Shown one piece after another: positions 7,291-14,874 of a DNA stretch of 16,344 bases. Source of the DNA: CAYNNP01 sp964398215 (GTDB taxonomy: Bacteria; Planctomycetota; Planctomycetia; Pirellulales; Pirellulaceae); contig CAYNNP010000149.1 in the NCBI GenBank assembly GCA_964398215.1, positions 1 to 16,344 of the forward strand, read 5' to 3'. The notes beneath the pieces were generated by a model, which saw only the letters and a program-made list of their open reading frames with translations, searched no databases and was not told the origin of the DNA. Made by a program: the position numbers and the translations under genes. Position 1 is the stretch's first letter. Each line of letters starts with the position of its first letter.

Positions 7291-7309
7291 CTCGACTCGG
7301 AGAGTCGAG
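7291..7309. repeat. Perfect palindrome (8-bp stem, 3-nt loop) between convergent genes
   Basis: CTCGACTC (7291-7298), loop GGA, GAGTCGAG (7302-7309), followed by CTAC. It sits in the 114-bp gap between the stop codons of the thioredoxin-like gene and the convergent epimerase-like gene. There is no T-run on either side, so it is not a standard intrinsic terminator, though it could stop or protect transcripts from both directions. Its layout resembles the palindrome at 16314-16333 (GTAG next to the stem, TCC(C) loop when read on the matching strand), suggesting a dispersed element family. Confidence 0.65.
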
Positions 7310-7346
7310 CTACTATGGGTGGGATCTTCACGATTTTTCGCTACGC

Positions 7347-8768
7347 TCATTCGATCGATTCCAGGCGGTCATAGCCTAGACAGTATCGCAGGTAACCGCG
7401 TAGCCCCGAGTGCCGAAACTGATAGCCAGTTTCGGCCAGGCGTTGCGGCATAACACGGGTGCTGTCCAGAAGTAATGCGTCAGCCATCTCGCCCAGCACC
7501 AGACGCAGCATGAATGCTGGAGCGGGAAAGATCGCGGGTCGGCGAATCACATTGCCCAGCGTCTTTACAAACTCACGATTCGTGACCGGTTCGGGGGCAA
7601 CAAGGTTAACGGGTCCAGAAAGCGATGGCGTCTGCATGCAGTGATAGAGCGCGCCAATGGCATCGTCAAAACCAATCCAGCTCCACCACTGTTTTCCACT
7701 GCCGAGTTTTCCGCCCAGCAACTTGGCTGGTGTTAACATCTTCTGCAACGCTCCGCCCTTTGGCGAAAGTACGATTCCGATACGCGCATTGACGACTCGA
7801 ATGCCTGCGTCGGAAGCCGCCGCTGTACTCGCTTCCCATTCTTTGCACAGATCGGGCAAGAAACCTTCGCCGGCGGGGCATGACTCGTCCATTGCGTCAT
7901 CACCGCGATCGCCGTACAAGCCGGTTGCCGAAGCGCACACGAGTACTTTCGGTTTCTCGCTCAGCGATGCTAACCGTTCGCACAATTGCCGGGTCTTGAT
8001 CAGGCGCGAATCACGAATCTCTTGTTTGAATTTTTCGGTCCAGCGTCCGTCCGCGATCGGCTTGCCCGCAAGATGCAACACGACATCGAAACCATTCAGC
8101 TTTTGAATCTCGGCCTCATCGTCGCTCCACGCCGCGATCGAATCGTCATCGCCGCTGGTGGAGCGTACGATCCGGTGGACTTCGTGACCAAACAGCGTCA
8201 ACATGCAGCAAAGTTGCCGTCCCAGCAAACCGGTACTGCCGGAAATCGCTATTCGCAAAGGACTTTGATCGTACCGCTGCCAGAGGTCTAAATCGGAATT
8301 GACAACATGGTGCCGAAACGAAAACATCGACTCGATCTTTTGTTTGACCAAGCCGCCGCCCAGCAAGCGTCCCAATGCTCCCATCGGAACACGGTACGTT
8401 AATTCGTCTCGAATCAAACATTGGTCTTCGCCGCGCGATTGAAACAAATGCCGATGATCCCATTGCTTGAAAGGACCAGAGGCTTGGGTGTCGGCAAACA
8501 TATTGGGCGGGTCATATTCCGTGTGCTCGGCATGCCATCGTAGTGGGATTCCAAGCAACCGATTCGTCAACACGACTTTGCTTCCCGGCAGCAAGCTATC
8601 GTCGGAATGCTCGATCGAAACCGACTCCCATGGCGGGATCAATCGCCGCAAGGCCCCCGTTCGTTCGTGGTACGCAAACGCTTGCTGCGCGGACACCGGA
8701 ACTGAACTGGTGGCGATATATCGATCGGGCGTGGGCATCTGTGAACCAATTGGGGCTGCGTGTTTCAT
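7347..8768 (-). CDS. SRPBCC domain fused to TIGR01777 sugar-epimerase-family protein
   Basis: A 473-aa cytoplasmic protein in two parts. Residues about 15-160 look like an SRPBCC (START/polyketide-cyclase-like) ligand-binding domain: VPVSAQQAFAYH at the start, then strands ending in DELTYRVPMGALGRLLGGG. Residues 172-468 are the NAD(P)-dependent epimerase/dehydratase family TIGR01777 (YfcH-like): nucleotide loop ISGSTGLLG (175-183), VVLHLAGKPI (229-238), CASATGLYGDRGDD (278-291), VNARIGIVLS and the closing GLRGYLRYCLG. The separate TIGR01777 protein is about 300 aa; the N-terminal SRPBCC extension is a known arrangement for this family. The substrate is not known. The gene stands alone, convergent with the preceding plus-strand gene and followed on its 5' side by the 714-bp repeat-bearing gap. 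The ATG at 8768 is used; ATG at 8738 is an alternative. Confidence 0.9.
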   Translation of the reverse strand: MKHAAPIGSQMPTPDRYIATSSVPVSAQQAFAYHERTGALRRLIPPWESVSIEHSDDSLLPGSKVVLTNRLLGIPLRWHAEHTEYDPPNMFADTQASGPFKQWDHRHLFQSRGEDQCLIRDELTYRVPMGALGRLLGGGLVKQKIESMFSFRHHVVNSDLDLWQRYDQSPLRIAISGSTGLLGRQLCCMLTLFGHEVHRIVRSTSGDDDSIAAWSDDEAEIQKLNGFDVVLHLAGKPIADGRWTEKFKQEIRDSRLIKTRQLCERLASLSEKPKVLVCASATGLYGDRGDDAMDESCPAGEGFLPDLCKEWEASTAAASDAGIRVVNARIGIVLSPKGGALQKMLTPAKLLGGKLGSGKQWWSWIGFDDAIGALYHCMQTPSLSGPVNLVAPEPVTNREFVKTLGNVIRRPAIFPAPAFMLRLVLGEMADALLLDSTRVMPQRLAETGYQFRHSGLRGYLRYCLGYDRLESIE

Positions 8769-8947
8769 CCAGTGTATCGCGGCGACAATCAGTTGGAAAT
8801 TAGATCAACTGGTCACGACTGTTGGCCTTTTGAGCAGGCCTGAATGCGTGAACAGGCGTTGTTGCAAAAATGGCAGCTTCAGGAAGGGTAAGCGTAGGAT
8901 GACGATTGGTTGCCAGGGCAAGTTGTAGGCTGGACCGACGACGCATT
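8769..8947. other. Upstream part of the gene-free region 8769-9482
   Basis: This stretch holds the 5' flank of the epimerase-like gene. Small dyads are present, such as GCCTG / CAGGC near 8840-8865, but no clear promoter. Short ORFs open here on both strands run into the repeats and change frame between them; none has a recognisable product. Confidence 0.4.
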
Positions 8948-9065
8948 GCCTGCCGGAACAGCGCAAACGCTTCCATTGTGTCGCCAAGGGGGTTACGAAA
9001 CGCATGGCGATGTTGCTTGCGTGCGAAGTTTCGGCAATTCAGCGTTTGCTTGGTCCGGCCTACAA
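8923..9065. repeat. Element with nested inverted repeats containing repeat copy 1
   Basis: The ends are TTGTAGGCTGGACC (8923-8936) and GGTCCGGCCTACAA (9052-9065), reverse complements at 13 of 14 positions. Inside are GCAAACGCT (8963-8971) / AGCGTTTGC (9041-9049), exact, and CGAAACGCA (8996-9004) paired with TGCGT (9018-9022) and GTTTCG (9028-9033). The order is fully nested, so a transcript or single strand could fold into one long imperfect hairpin, with an unpaired stretch of about 26 nt on the left arm. This is MITE- or structured-RNA-like, but no transposase or target duplication is visible. Confidence 0.55.
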
Positions 9066-9098
9066 GGAAACGAATGTCGCTCGCCGAACTGCATGCGA
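8948..9098. repeat. Tandem direct repeat, copy 1 (151 bp, period 154)
   Basis: It begins GCCTGCCGGAACAGC. The first 117 bp (8948-9064) are identical to copy 2; the last 34 bp differ at four positions. The perfect identity of the inner part suggests a recent duplication or conversion. Confidence 0.92.
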
Positions 9099-9101
9099 GT
9101 C

Positions 9102-9252
9102 GCCTGCCGGAACAGCGCAAACGCTTCCATTGTGTCGCCAAGGGGGTTACGAAACGCATGGCGATGTTGCTTGCGTGCGAAGTTTCGGCAATTCAGCGTT
9201 TGCTTGGTCCGGCCTACATGAAAACGAATGTCGCTCGCTGACCTGCATGCGA
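9102..9252. repeat. Tandem direct repeat, copy 2
   Basis: Starts 154 bp after copy 1 and ends at GCATGCGA. Because 154 is not a multiple of three, any reading frame through copy 1 shifts in copy 2, which argues against a repeated protein domain. This copy keeps the inner dyads (GCAAACGCT / AGCGTTTGC) and the right outer arm but lacks the left outer arm. Confidence 0.92.
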
Positions 9253-9482
9253 TGAGTCCGATTTTGCGGACTTAAAGACTTTTGACAGCAAGAGGTAAGC
9301 TGAGTCGACATTTTCCTTTGGACAATCTTTTGTAGGAGCGCAGAATCTACCGAAGGGATAAAGCATCGGGGTAGTTATGCCATGGATTCCCCGTCTGCGT
9401 CGTTGATGGATCGCTCCTCCTGTTTTGTCGTTCGCACCTCCCAATTGCTTTCGATGAAAGACCATCCTTCGGACATCTTGCT
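9253..9482. other. Gap between the repeat array and the RNase H-like gene
   Basis: A 6-bp hairpin, AGTCCG (9255-9260), loop ATTTTG, CGGACT (9267-9272), lies directly after copy 2. A TTGACA is present at 9282-9287 but no matching -10 box is seen at suitable spacing. No gene is seen. Confidence 0.35.
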
Positions 9483-10160
9483 GTGAAGTTAACTTTATCG
9501 ACTGATTCGGCTGCGCCGAATCTGGCAGGTGACGTTCAGTCTGCCTTGCCACGTATTCCGCACGTACGTTCGGAATTCTTGCTTGTATGCGAAGCCTGGT
9601 CCACCAGTTTGGACGACGGTTGCTGGCGGTTCACGCTGGAAACCGCCGGCGGTGAATTGGTGTTGGATGCTGATGATCGAGAATTCGGTGATCTGAATCG
9701 CTTGACCTTACTGGCCGCCGTTCGCGGACTAGAAGCCATTGAAGGTGCGTCGTCGGTCACTTTGATCAGCAACAACCGGTACTTGATTCGATCTCTATCG
9801 GATTCACTTCCACGTTGGCGTGCCAACAACTATGTCTGGGACAACTTTGGCCGGCAGATTGATGTCCAGCATGCGGACCTTTGGCGGCGCGTGGACAGCG
9901 CGTTGCAGATTCATCGGGTCGAAGCATGTTTGGTTTCTAGTCGGTTGGTCAGTCAAGGTGTGGAGCCCGCTGGTGCAAAGTCGCTCGACGGTTCGATTCA
10001 ACGTGTTGATGCTCCGCATGTTGATGCCAACGGACCGATCGTTCCCACTCCAGCCAGTCAGCCCAGCCAAGATCGATTGCGCAAATGGCTGCTAAGTGGA
10101 AATGGATCGCCAACCATCACGCGGCGGTTCACCTCCCAAGATCTCTTGGAAACGGCCTAA
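9483..10160 (+). CDS. RNase H-fold protein with catalytic residues apparently replaced
   Basis: A 225-aa protein starting at GTG. Residues 30-155 follow the RNase HI fold in order: LLVCEAW, WRFTLETAGGELV, FGDLNRLTLLAAVRGLEAIEG, VTLISNNRYLIRSL, LPRWRANNYVW, and HADLWRRVDSALQIHRVEACLV, each lining up with an E. coli RNase HI segment. The catalytic acids do not match: Asp10 aligns near E37, Glu48 (in NRMEL) is T75, Asp70 (in TDSQY) is N97, and the Asp134 region is absent. Family membership is strong by pattern; cleavage activity is doubtful. Residues 156-225 are a Pro/Ser-rich tail ending in a short basic segment with no known motif. It lies 93 bp before glgB on the same strand and might share its transcript. 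Function unknown; it may bind RNA, hybrids or protein, or be a planctomycete-specific scaffold. Confidence 0.82.
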   Translation: MKLTLSTDSAAPNLAGDVQSALPRIPHVRSEFLLVCEAWSTSLDDGCWRFTLETAGGELVLDADDREFGDLNRLTLLAAVRGLEAIEGASSVTLISNNRYLIRSLSDSLPRWRANNYVWDNFGRQIDVQHADLWRRVDSALQIHRVEACLVSSRLVSQGVEPAGAKSLDGSIQRVDAPHVDANGPIVPTPASQPSQDRLRKWLLSGNGSPTITRRFTSQDLLETA

Positions 10161-10253
10161 CGACCTGTTGATAAAATCTCGAGACGGATCTCGCACATTG
10201 CGGCTGAACGTTTCGCTCACTCTCCCTTTATTCGATAGCTGCACTAAATTCCT

Positions 10254-12506
10254 ATGCAAACTCAACTTGCACTCTCTGACGTCACGCGCGTGATCGACGG
10301 TACTCACCAAAACCCAGCCAGCGTTCTGGGACCGCACACGGTGGACTATCAAGGACGGACGGCGACAGCAGTGCGCAGCTATTTACCACAAGCACAAGCG
10401 GCTTGGGTGGTCGATCGAACCAGCGGAATCAAGCGTCCAATGCGGAGAATTCACCCCGCAGGATTTTTTGAAGTGATTTGTGACTTCGCCATCGACGCAG
10501 CGAAAGAATACACTAATGATACCGTTAACAATGCAGCTTCGAAATCACGTTATCACATCCAGATGGCCGACCAGAACGGCGAAGTAACCGACATGAATGA
10601 CCCGTACTCCACACCGTCGATGCTTACAGATTACGACCGCTACCTATTGGGCGAAGGTAGTCACCTGAATATGTACGAATGTTTGGGCGCGCATCTTCGC
10701 ACGGTCAACAACACCACAGGTGTCAATTTCGCGGTTTGGGCACCGAACGCGCAAGCTGTCCAAGTCGTCGGCGAGTTCAACAATTGGGATGGCGGAAACC
10801 ACTACGCCAGCGTGCTGGAGCACAACGGCATTTGGGAGATCTTTATTCCCAATGCCAAAGCCGGTGACTGTTACAAGTACAGAGTTCAGGGCGAACATGG
10901 CCAGTGGGTCGACAAATCGGATCCAGTTGGTTTTGCTGCGGAATTGCCACCGCGAACGGGATCGATCGTTGCGGACTTGAGCACGCATGTTTGGTCCGAC
11001 GACAAATGGATGGAGCAGCGCAAAGAATGGAATGCGATGCACGCGCCAATGAATGTGTACGAAGTTCACCTGGGTAGTTGGCAACGCGATCCAGAACGGC
11101 ACAACGGCTGGAAGGACTATCGCGAACTTGCGCACCAGTTGGCAGAGTACTGCAAGAAAATGAACTTCACTCACGTCGAATTGATGCCGGTCAGCGAGCA
11201 TCCATTCACGGGATCATGGGGTTACCAAACCGTCGGGTACTTCGCGCCAACTTCACGGCACGGTTCTCCGGAAGACTTCATGTACTTTGTCGACCACATG
11301 CACCAGAACGGCATCGGTGTATTGATCGATTGGGTCCCAGCGCACTTTCCCAAAGACGAACATGGGCTGCGTCGTTTCGACGGTTCCGCGCTGTACGAAC
11401 ACGAAGATCCACGACAGGGCGAGCACCCGGATTGGGGAACAATGATCTTTAATTTCGGTCGAACCGAAGTTAAAAACTTCTTGATCGCAAACGCGTTATT
11501 CTGGTTGGACAAGTATCACATCGACGGGTTGCGCGTCGATGCCGTCGCGTCCATGCTGTACTTGGATTACAGCCGCGAGCATGGTGAATGGGTACCCAAC
11601 CAGCATGGCGGACGCGAAAACCTGGAAGCGATCGAGTTCCTTCGCGAGTTCAATGTTGCAGTTCACGAAAAGTTCCCAGGAGCTGTTACGGCTGCCGAAG
11701 AATCGACGGCGTGGCCTGGTGTTTCGCGTCCAACCTACGACGGTGGATTGGGCTTTACCTACAAGTGGAACATGGGCTGGATGAACGATACGCTGGGATA
11801 CATGCAGCGTGAACCAGTCCATCGCCGCTTTCACCAAAACGATCTGACGTTCAGTCTGATCTACGCGTTCACCGAGAACTTCATGTTGCCGTTGTCGCAC
11901 GACGAAGTGGTTCACGGCAAAGGTGCTTTGCTGAGCCAAATGCCTGGCGACATGTGGCAAAAATTTGCCAATCTAAGGTTGCTTTACAGTTACATGTGGA
12001 CGCATCCCGGCAAGAAGCTGTTGTTCATGGGCGGCGAGCTTGGCCAATGGAATGAGTGGAACCATGAAGATGGCACGGATTGGCTGCTGTTGGATTTTGA
12101 TACGCATACAGGTGTCCAGCGATTGGTCAGCGATCTGAACAAAATCGTGATCGAAAATCCAGCGCTGCACCAATTGGATTTTGGCAAAGAAGGATTCGAG
12201 TGGGTCGATTGCATGAACGATACCGACAGCACGTTGGTGTATCTGCGAAAAGGCCTGGATGGCGCGGCGCCGATCTTGATCTGCTGCAATTTCACTCCCG
12301 TTCAACGACCTGGCTATCAAGTTGGTGTTCCCCACAGCGGTTTTTGGCAAGAGATCTTTAATAGCGATGCCGAAGTCTACGGGGGCAGTAATTTCGGAAA
12401 TTCACCGGGTTGCCAGACGTCGGGAACAGGTCAACATGGCCGGCCCGATAGCATCTATGTGAATTTGCCGCCGCTGGGAGTCAGCGTGCTGCGGCTGCAG
12501 CAGTAG
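10254..12506 (+). CDS. glgB: 1,4-alpha-glucan (glycogen) branching enzyme
   Basis: A 750-aa GH13 enzyme that makes alpha-1,6 branches in glycogen. An N-terminal module (about 8-120) is followed by a CBM48 domain (about 135-235; VNFAVWAPNAQAVQVVGEFN), the catalytic barrel (265-610) and a C-terminal beta domain. The catalytic residues, by motif, are nucleophile D429 (GLRVDA), acid/base E482 (AEEST) and D550 (LSHDEV); their spacings of 53 and 121 equal those of E. coli D405, E458 and D526. WGYQTVGYFAPTSRHG and the FMGGELGQWNEWNH segment are classic GlgB signatures. Length is close to the usual 730, so both N-terminal modules are present. No glycogen synthase or phosphorylase gene is nearby. A hairpin follows the stop at 12515-12540. 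The ATG at 10254 has no clear SD. Confidence 0.97.
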   Translation: MQTQLALSDVTRVIDGTHQNPASVLGPHTVDYQGRTATAVRSYLPQAQAAWVVDRTSGIKRPMRRIHPAGFFEVICDFAIDAAKEYTNDTVNNAASKSRYHIQMADQNGEVTDMNDPYSTPSMLTDYDRYLLGEGSHLNMYECLGAHLRTVNNTTGVNFAVWAPNAQAVQVVGEFNNWDGGNHYASVLEHNGIWEIFIPNAKAGDCYKYRVQGEHGQWVDKSDPVGFAAELPPRTGSIVADLSTHVWSDDKWMEQRKEWNAMHAPMNVYEVHLGSWQRDPERHNGWKDYRELAHQLAEYCKKMNFTHVELMPVSEHPFTGSWGYQTVGYFAPTSRHGSPEDFMYFVDHMHQNGIGVLIDWVPAHFPKDEHGLRRFDGSALYEHEDPRQGEHPDWGTMIFNFGRTEVKNFLIANALFWLDKYHIDGLRVDAVASMLYLDYSREHGEWVPNQHGGRENLEAIEFLREFNVAVHEKFPGAVTAAEESTAWPGVSRPTYDGGLGFTYKWNMGWMNDTLGYMQREPVHRRFHQNDLTFSLIYAFTENFMLPLSHDEVVHGKGALLSQMPGDMWQKFANLRLLYSYMWTHPGKKLLFMGGELGQWNEWNHEDGTDWLLLDFDTHTGVQRLVSDLNKIVIENPALHQLDFGKEGFEWVDCMNDTDSTLVYLRKGLDGAAPILICCNFTPVQRPGYQVGVPHSGFWQEIFNSDAEVYGGSNFGNSPGCQTSGTGQHGRPDSIYVNLPPLGVSVLRLQQ

Positions 12507-12514
12507 ATTCCTGG

Positions 12515-12540
12515 TGTCGCTAGCTTGTCAGCAGGCGACA
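12515..12540 (+). terminator. Hairpin after glgB, possible terminator
   Basis: TGTCGC (12515-12520) pairs with GCGACA (12535-12540), and inside, after a 2x2 internal loop, GCT pairs with AGC around TGTC. It starts 9 bp after the glgB stop. There is no U-run, so intrinsic termination is uncertain. Confidence 0.3.
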
Positions 12541-12551
12541 AAGGTTATACT
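12525..12551 (+). promoter_or_regulatory. Possible sigma-70-type promoter for the DUF151-panC pair
   Basis: TTGTCA (12525-12530) and TATACT (12546-12551) are near-consensus -35 and -10 boxes, separated by 15 bp, shorter than the ideal 17. They lie 65 bp before the start at 12617 and overlap the hairpin after glgB. Confidence 0.35.
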
Positions 12552-12616
12552 ACTGATCTGCGGTGCGTAAACGGTTGCGAATCGCGCTTTCATTCAAACC
12601 GATTGAGAATGGTTTT

Positions 12617-13033
12617 ATGCCCGTCCAAATGCAGTTGGCTAGGATCATCATTTCTGAGTTGACTGACAATCAATTCGTCTTTTTGCAAGAAGTCGATGGT
12701 GAACGGGAGTTTCCAATTTTGATTGGGATCTTTGAAGCGACCAATATTGATCGGCGCGTCAAGGAAGATTACCAGCCACCGCGTCCGTTGACCCACGACC
12801 TGATCGTGCGAATCGCCGAATCATTGGGGGCGACCGTCGAAAGCGTCTTGATCAACGATCTGTCGGAACACACCTATTATGCTCATCTGCGATTGCGTAC
12901 CGCAGAAGGCGAGATGATCGAGATCGATTCGAGGCCTAGCGATGCGATCGCAGTTGCCGTTACCTTTTCGCCACCGCTGCCGATTTTTGTCAGCGAACAG
13001 GTGTTAGAAGAAGCAACGTCGACTCCGTTTTAA
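12617..13033 (+). CDS. Bifunctional nuclease family (DUF151) protein
   Basis: A 138-aa protein of the DUF151/BFN family; a plant member has reported RNase and DNase activity, but the role of bacterial members is mostly unknown. Visible family segments are the strand pair LARIIISELTDNQFVFLQE, EREFPILIGIFEATNI, LTHDLIVRIAESLGATVESVLI, TYYAHLRLR, and the most typical EIDSRPSDAIAVAV. The frame is open from a GTG at 12563, but the ATG at 12617 gives the normal N-terminus of the family; the GTG would add 18 unrelated residues and lacks an SD. The stop is 11 bp before panC, so the two are very likely co-transcribed. Whether it has any link to pantothenate synthesis is unknown. Confidence 0.88.
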   Translation: MPVQMQLARIIISELTDNQFVFLQEVDGEREFPILIGIFEATNIDRRVKEDYQPPRPLTHDLIVRIAESLGATVESVLINDLSEHTYYAHLRLRTAEGEMIEIDSRPSDAIAVAVTFSPPLPIFVSEQVLEEATSTPF

Positions 13034-13044
13034 CGAATTGCTGA

Positions 13045-13917
13045 ATGAAGATTCTACGGACGCCACGCGAGGCACACGAGTATGTGATTGCACAGCGGGT
13101 CGATGGACAATCCGTTGGCATCGTTCCGACGATGGGCGCGCTGCACGCCGGACATATTTCTCTGGCAACCCAAAGTGTCCGGCGCTGTGATTGCACGATC
13201 GCAACGATCTTTGTCAATCCAACACAGTTCGCCCCCGACGAAGACCTGGATCGCTATCCACGAACCTTCGATCAAGACTGTGAACTACTATCCGGCGCGA
13301 AGGTCAACGCGGTATTTGCGCCGGACGCTGCCGACATGTATCCATCCGGATTCAGCACCTATGTACTTCCGCCAGCCGTGGCAGCTTCGCTGGAAGGAGT
13401 TTGTCGTCCTGAACATTTTCGTGGCGTGGCCACAGTGGTTTTGAAGTTGTTTCAAGCAGTGCCTGCAACACATGCGTTCTTTGGCAAAAAAGACTACCAA
13501 CAACTGAAAGTCATCCAGTCAATGGTTCGTGACTTGAACGTGTCCATCGAAGTCGTCGGGTGCGAGATCGTTCGCGAGACCGACGGTTTAGCAATGAGCA
13601 GCCGGAACCGATATTTGACGGGCGATCAACGCGAGCGTTCATTGTTGCTGTCGCAGAGCTTACAGGTTGCCGAGCGGCTGATTTCAACCGGTACGAAATG
13701 TGTCACTACGATCGAAAACGATATGCGGAGTGTGCTGTCTGCAAAGGCAACGAACTCTCCGGGCGTCGACAAAATCGATTATGCAACTGTCGTTGATGCC
13801 GAAACATTATCACCAATCGACCAGCTTTCGCCCGGGTCCAAAACCGTTGCATTGATCGCCGCCTACGTTGGCAGTACAAGACTCATCGACAATCAAGAGA
13901 TTCTGGTCCCAGCGTAG
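13045..13917 (+). CDS. panC: Pantoate--beta-alanine ligase (pantothenate synthetase)
   Basis: A 290-aa enzyme that joins pantoate and beta-alanine with ATP to give pantothenate, the coenzyme A precursor. It shows the nucleotidyltransferase motif PTMGALHAGH (28-37, with H34 and H37), IFVNPTQFAPDEDLDRYPR (55-73), the pantoate and ATP-binding FGKKDYQQ (146-153), and the KMSKS-like AMSSRN (183-188). Length matches the family (about 280-300). The ATG at 13045 lies 11 bp after the DUF151 stop, as in a two-gene operon. No other pan gene is in the window. Codon use and composition look like the neighbours. The following 165 bp (13918-14082) hold no gene. Confidence 0.97.
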   Translation: MKILRTPREAHEYVIAQRVDGQSVGIVPTMGALHAGHISLATQSVRRCDCTIATIFVNPTQFAPDEDLDRYPRTFDQDCELLSGAKVNAVFAPDAADMYPSGFSTYVLPPAVAASLEGVCRPEHFRGVATVVLKLFQAVPATHAFFGKKDYQQLKVIQSMVRDLNVSIEVVGCEIVRETDGLAMSSRNRYLTGDQRERSLLLSQSLQVAERLISTGTKCVTTIENDMRSVLSAKATNSPGVDKIDYATVVDAETLSPIDQLSPGSKTVALIAAYVGSTRLIDNQEILVPA

Positions 13918-14082
13918 GGCGACGATTGGATCATTGTGTGGCAATCCCGCAAAGATTTTGCCTTGCACTGAAAAACTTGATACTTTCCCATGCAGGTTGC
14001 ACAGTGGCACATTACCATTGCCAGAGCAACCATCGGCTGCACACCGCGCCGGACCCAAAAACAGATACTCTAGGAATTGAAA

Positions 14083-14841
14083 TTGAAATTCATGAATCAC
14101 TGTGTAATCGCAACGCTCGTTCTGTCCGCTATTCCGTTAAGCATCTCGTGCGGTGGCGAATTTGATCCCAGCCAAACAAAATGGCTCGCCAAATACGAGA
14201 AGCAAAAGAACGCTCCCAAGCCAAGCGAAATGCTTCTCAATACCGATGATGAACCCAACTTAGCTGACGGTTTCAAACCGCTGTTCGATGGGAAGTCACT
14301 GGATGGCTGGATCGCGAAGGGCGGGGAATGCAAATTCGAAGTCAAAGATGGATCGATTGTTGGCACTTGCGTTCCAGGTTCCAACAGCACGTATCTTTGC
14401 ACAAAGAAATCGGACTACACGGATTTCGTTTTCACCTGCGATTTAAAATGGGAAGTCGACTGCAACTCAGGCGTCATGTTTCGTGCCGACGCTAAGAAAT
14501 CTGGCGACAAAGTAACCGTCTTCGGTCCGCAAGCAGAAATGGAAGGCTTTTCGCAAGATCGTGGGTGGTCCGGCGGAATCTACGGCCAAAGCTGCGGCGG
14601 CTACTTTTACCCACTCTGGTTGAAAGAGCACCAGAAAATACGATCGGCACTCAAGAAGAAGGATTGGAATCGCGTGACGATTTCAGCGAAAGGCAACGTG
14701 ATCAAGACTTGGGTCAACGGAGTCCCAGCAGCTCATTGGGTCGACGACGGAACCTACGCAAAAGGATTCTTTGGACTTCAGATTCACAAGGGATCCGAAG
14801 GAACAGTTTGGTTCAAGAATCTAAAAATCAAACAACCATAG
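14083..14841 (+). CDS. Exported DUF1080 protein (3-keto-disaccharide hydrolase domain)
   Basis: A 252-aa protein with a signal peptide (hydrophobic stretch ATLVLSAIPLSIS, then CGGEFD). The cysteine could suggest a lipoprotein, but the residue three before it is Ser, so the lipobox is not canonical. The rest is a DUF1080 (PF06439) jelly-roll domain: GFKPLFDGKSLDGW (about 64-77), FEVKDGSIVGT, a NSGVMFRAD stretch, GWSGGIYGQS, WNRVTISAKGNVIKTWVNG and the closing GFFGLQIHKGSEGTVWFKNLKIK. The family is greatly expanded in planctomycetes and acts on, or binds, carbohydrates; the exact substrate is unknown. Three starts are possible: TTG at 14077, TTG at 14083 and ATG at 14092. 14083 is chosen because TAGGA at 14071-14075 lies 7 nt before it and it gives the signal peptide a basic residue. 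The hydrolase gene follows after 30 bp. Confidence 0.9.
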   Translation: MKFMNHCVIATLVLSAIPLSISCGGEFDPSQTKWLAKYEKQKNAPKPSEMLLNTDDEPNLADGFKPLFDGKSLDGWIAKGGECKFEVKDGSIVGTCVPGSNSTYLCTKKSDYTDFVFTCDLKWEVDCNSGVMFRADAKKSGDKVTVFGPQAEMEGFSQDRGWSGGIYGQSCGGYFYPLWLKEHQKIRSALKKKDWNRVTISAKGNVIKTWVNGVPAAHWVDDGTYAKGFFGLQIHKGSEGTVWFKNLKIKQP

Positions 14842-14860
14842 CACTGGCATTCGACCAACT

Positions 14861-14874
14861 AGGAAACGTCTTTG
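14861..14874 (+). promoter_or_regulatory. Shine-Dalgarno and TTG start of the alpha/beta hydrolase
   Basis: AGGA (14861-14864) lies 7 nt before TTG (14872-14874). No in-frame ATG lies near the N-terminus of the fold, so the TTG is supported. Confidence 0.55.

Noticed and set aside
8805..9159. 119-aa minus-strand ORF and several plus-strand ORFs across 8800-9255
   Set aside because: They cross the tandem repeat, are open on both strands at once, repeat the same peptide in different frames because the period is 154 bp, and resemble no protein family.
8923..9252. CRISPR array
   Set aside because: Only two repeat units, each about 150 bp with no short-repeat/spacer pattern and no cas genes nearby.
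9282..9310. TTGACA at 9282 as a promoter for the RNase H-like gene
   Set aside because: No acceptable -10 box at 15-19 bp; it is also about 200 bp from the start codon.
11496..11960. 154-aa minus-strand ORF within glgB
   Set aside because: It is antisense to the conserved catalytic barrel of glgB and shows no family features.
14083..14841. DUF1080 protein as a certain lipoprotein
   Set aside because: The residues before the cysteine (LSIS) do not satisfy the lipobox, so the anchor is left open.
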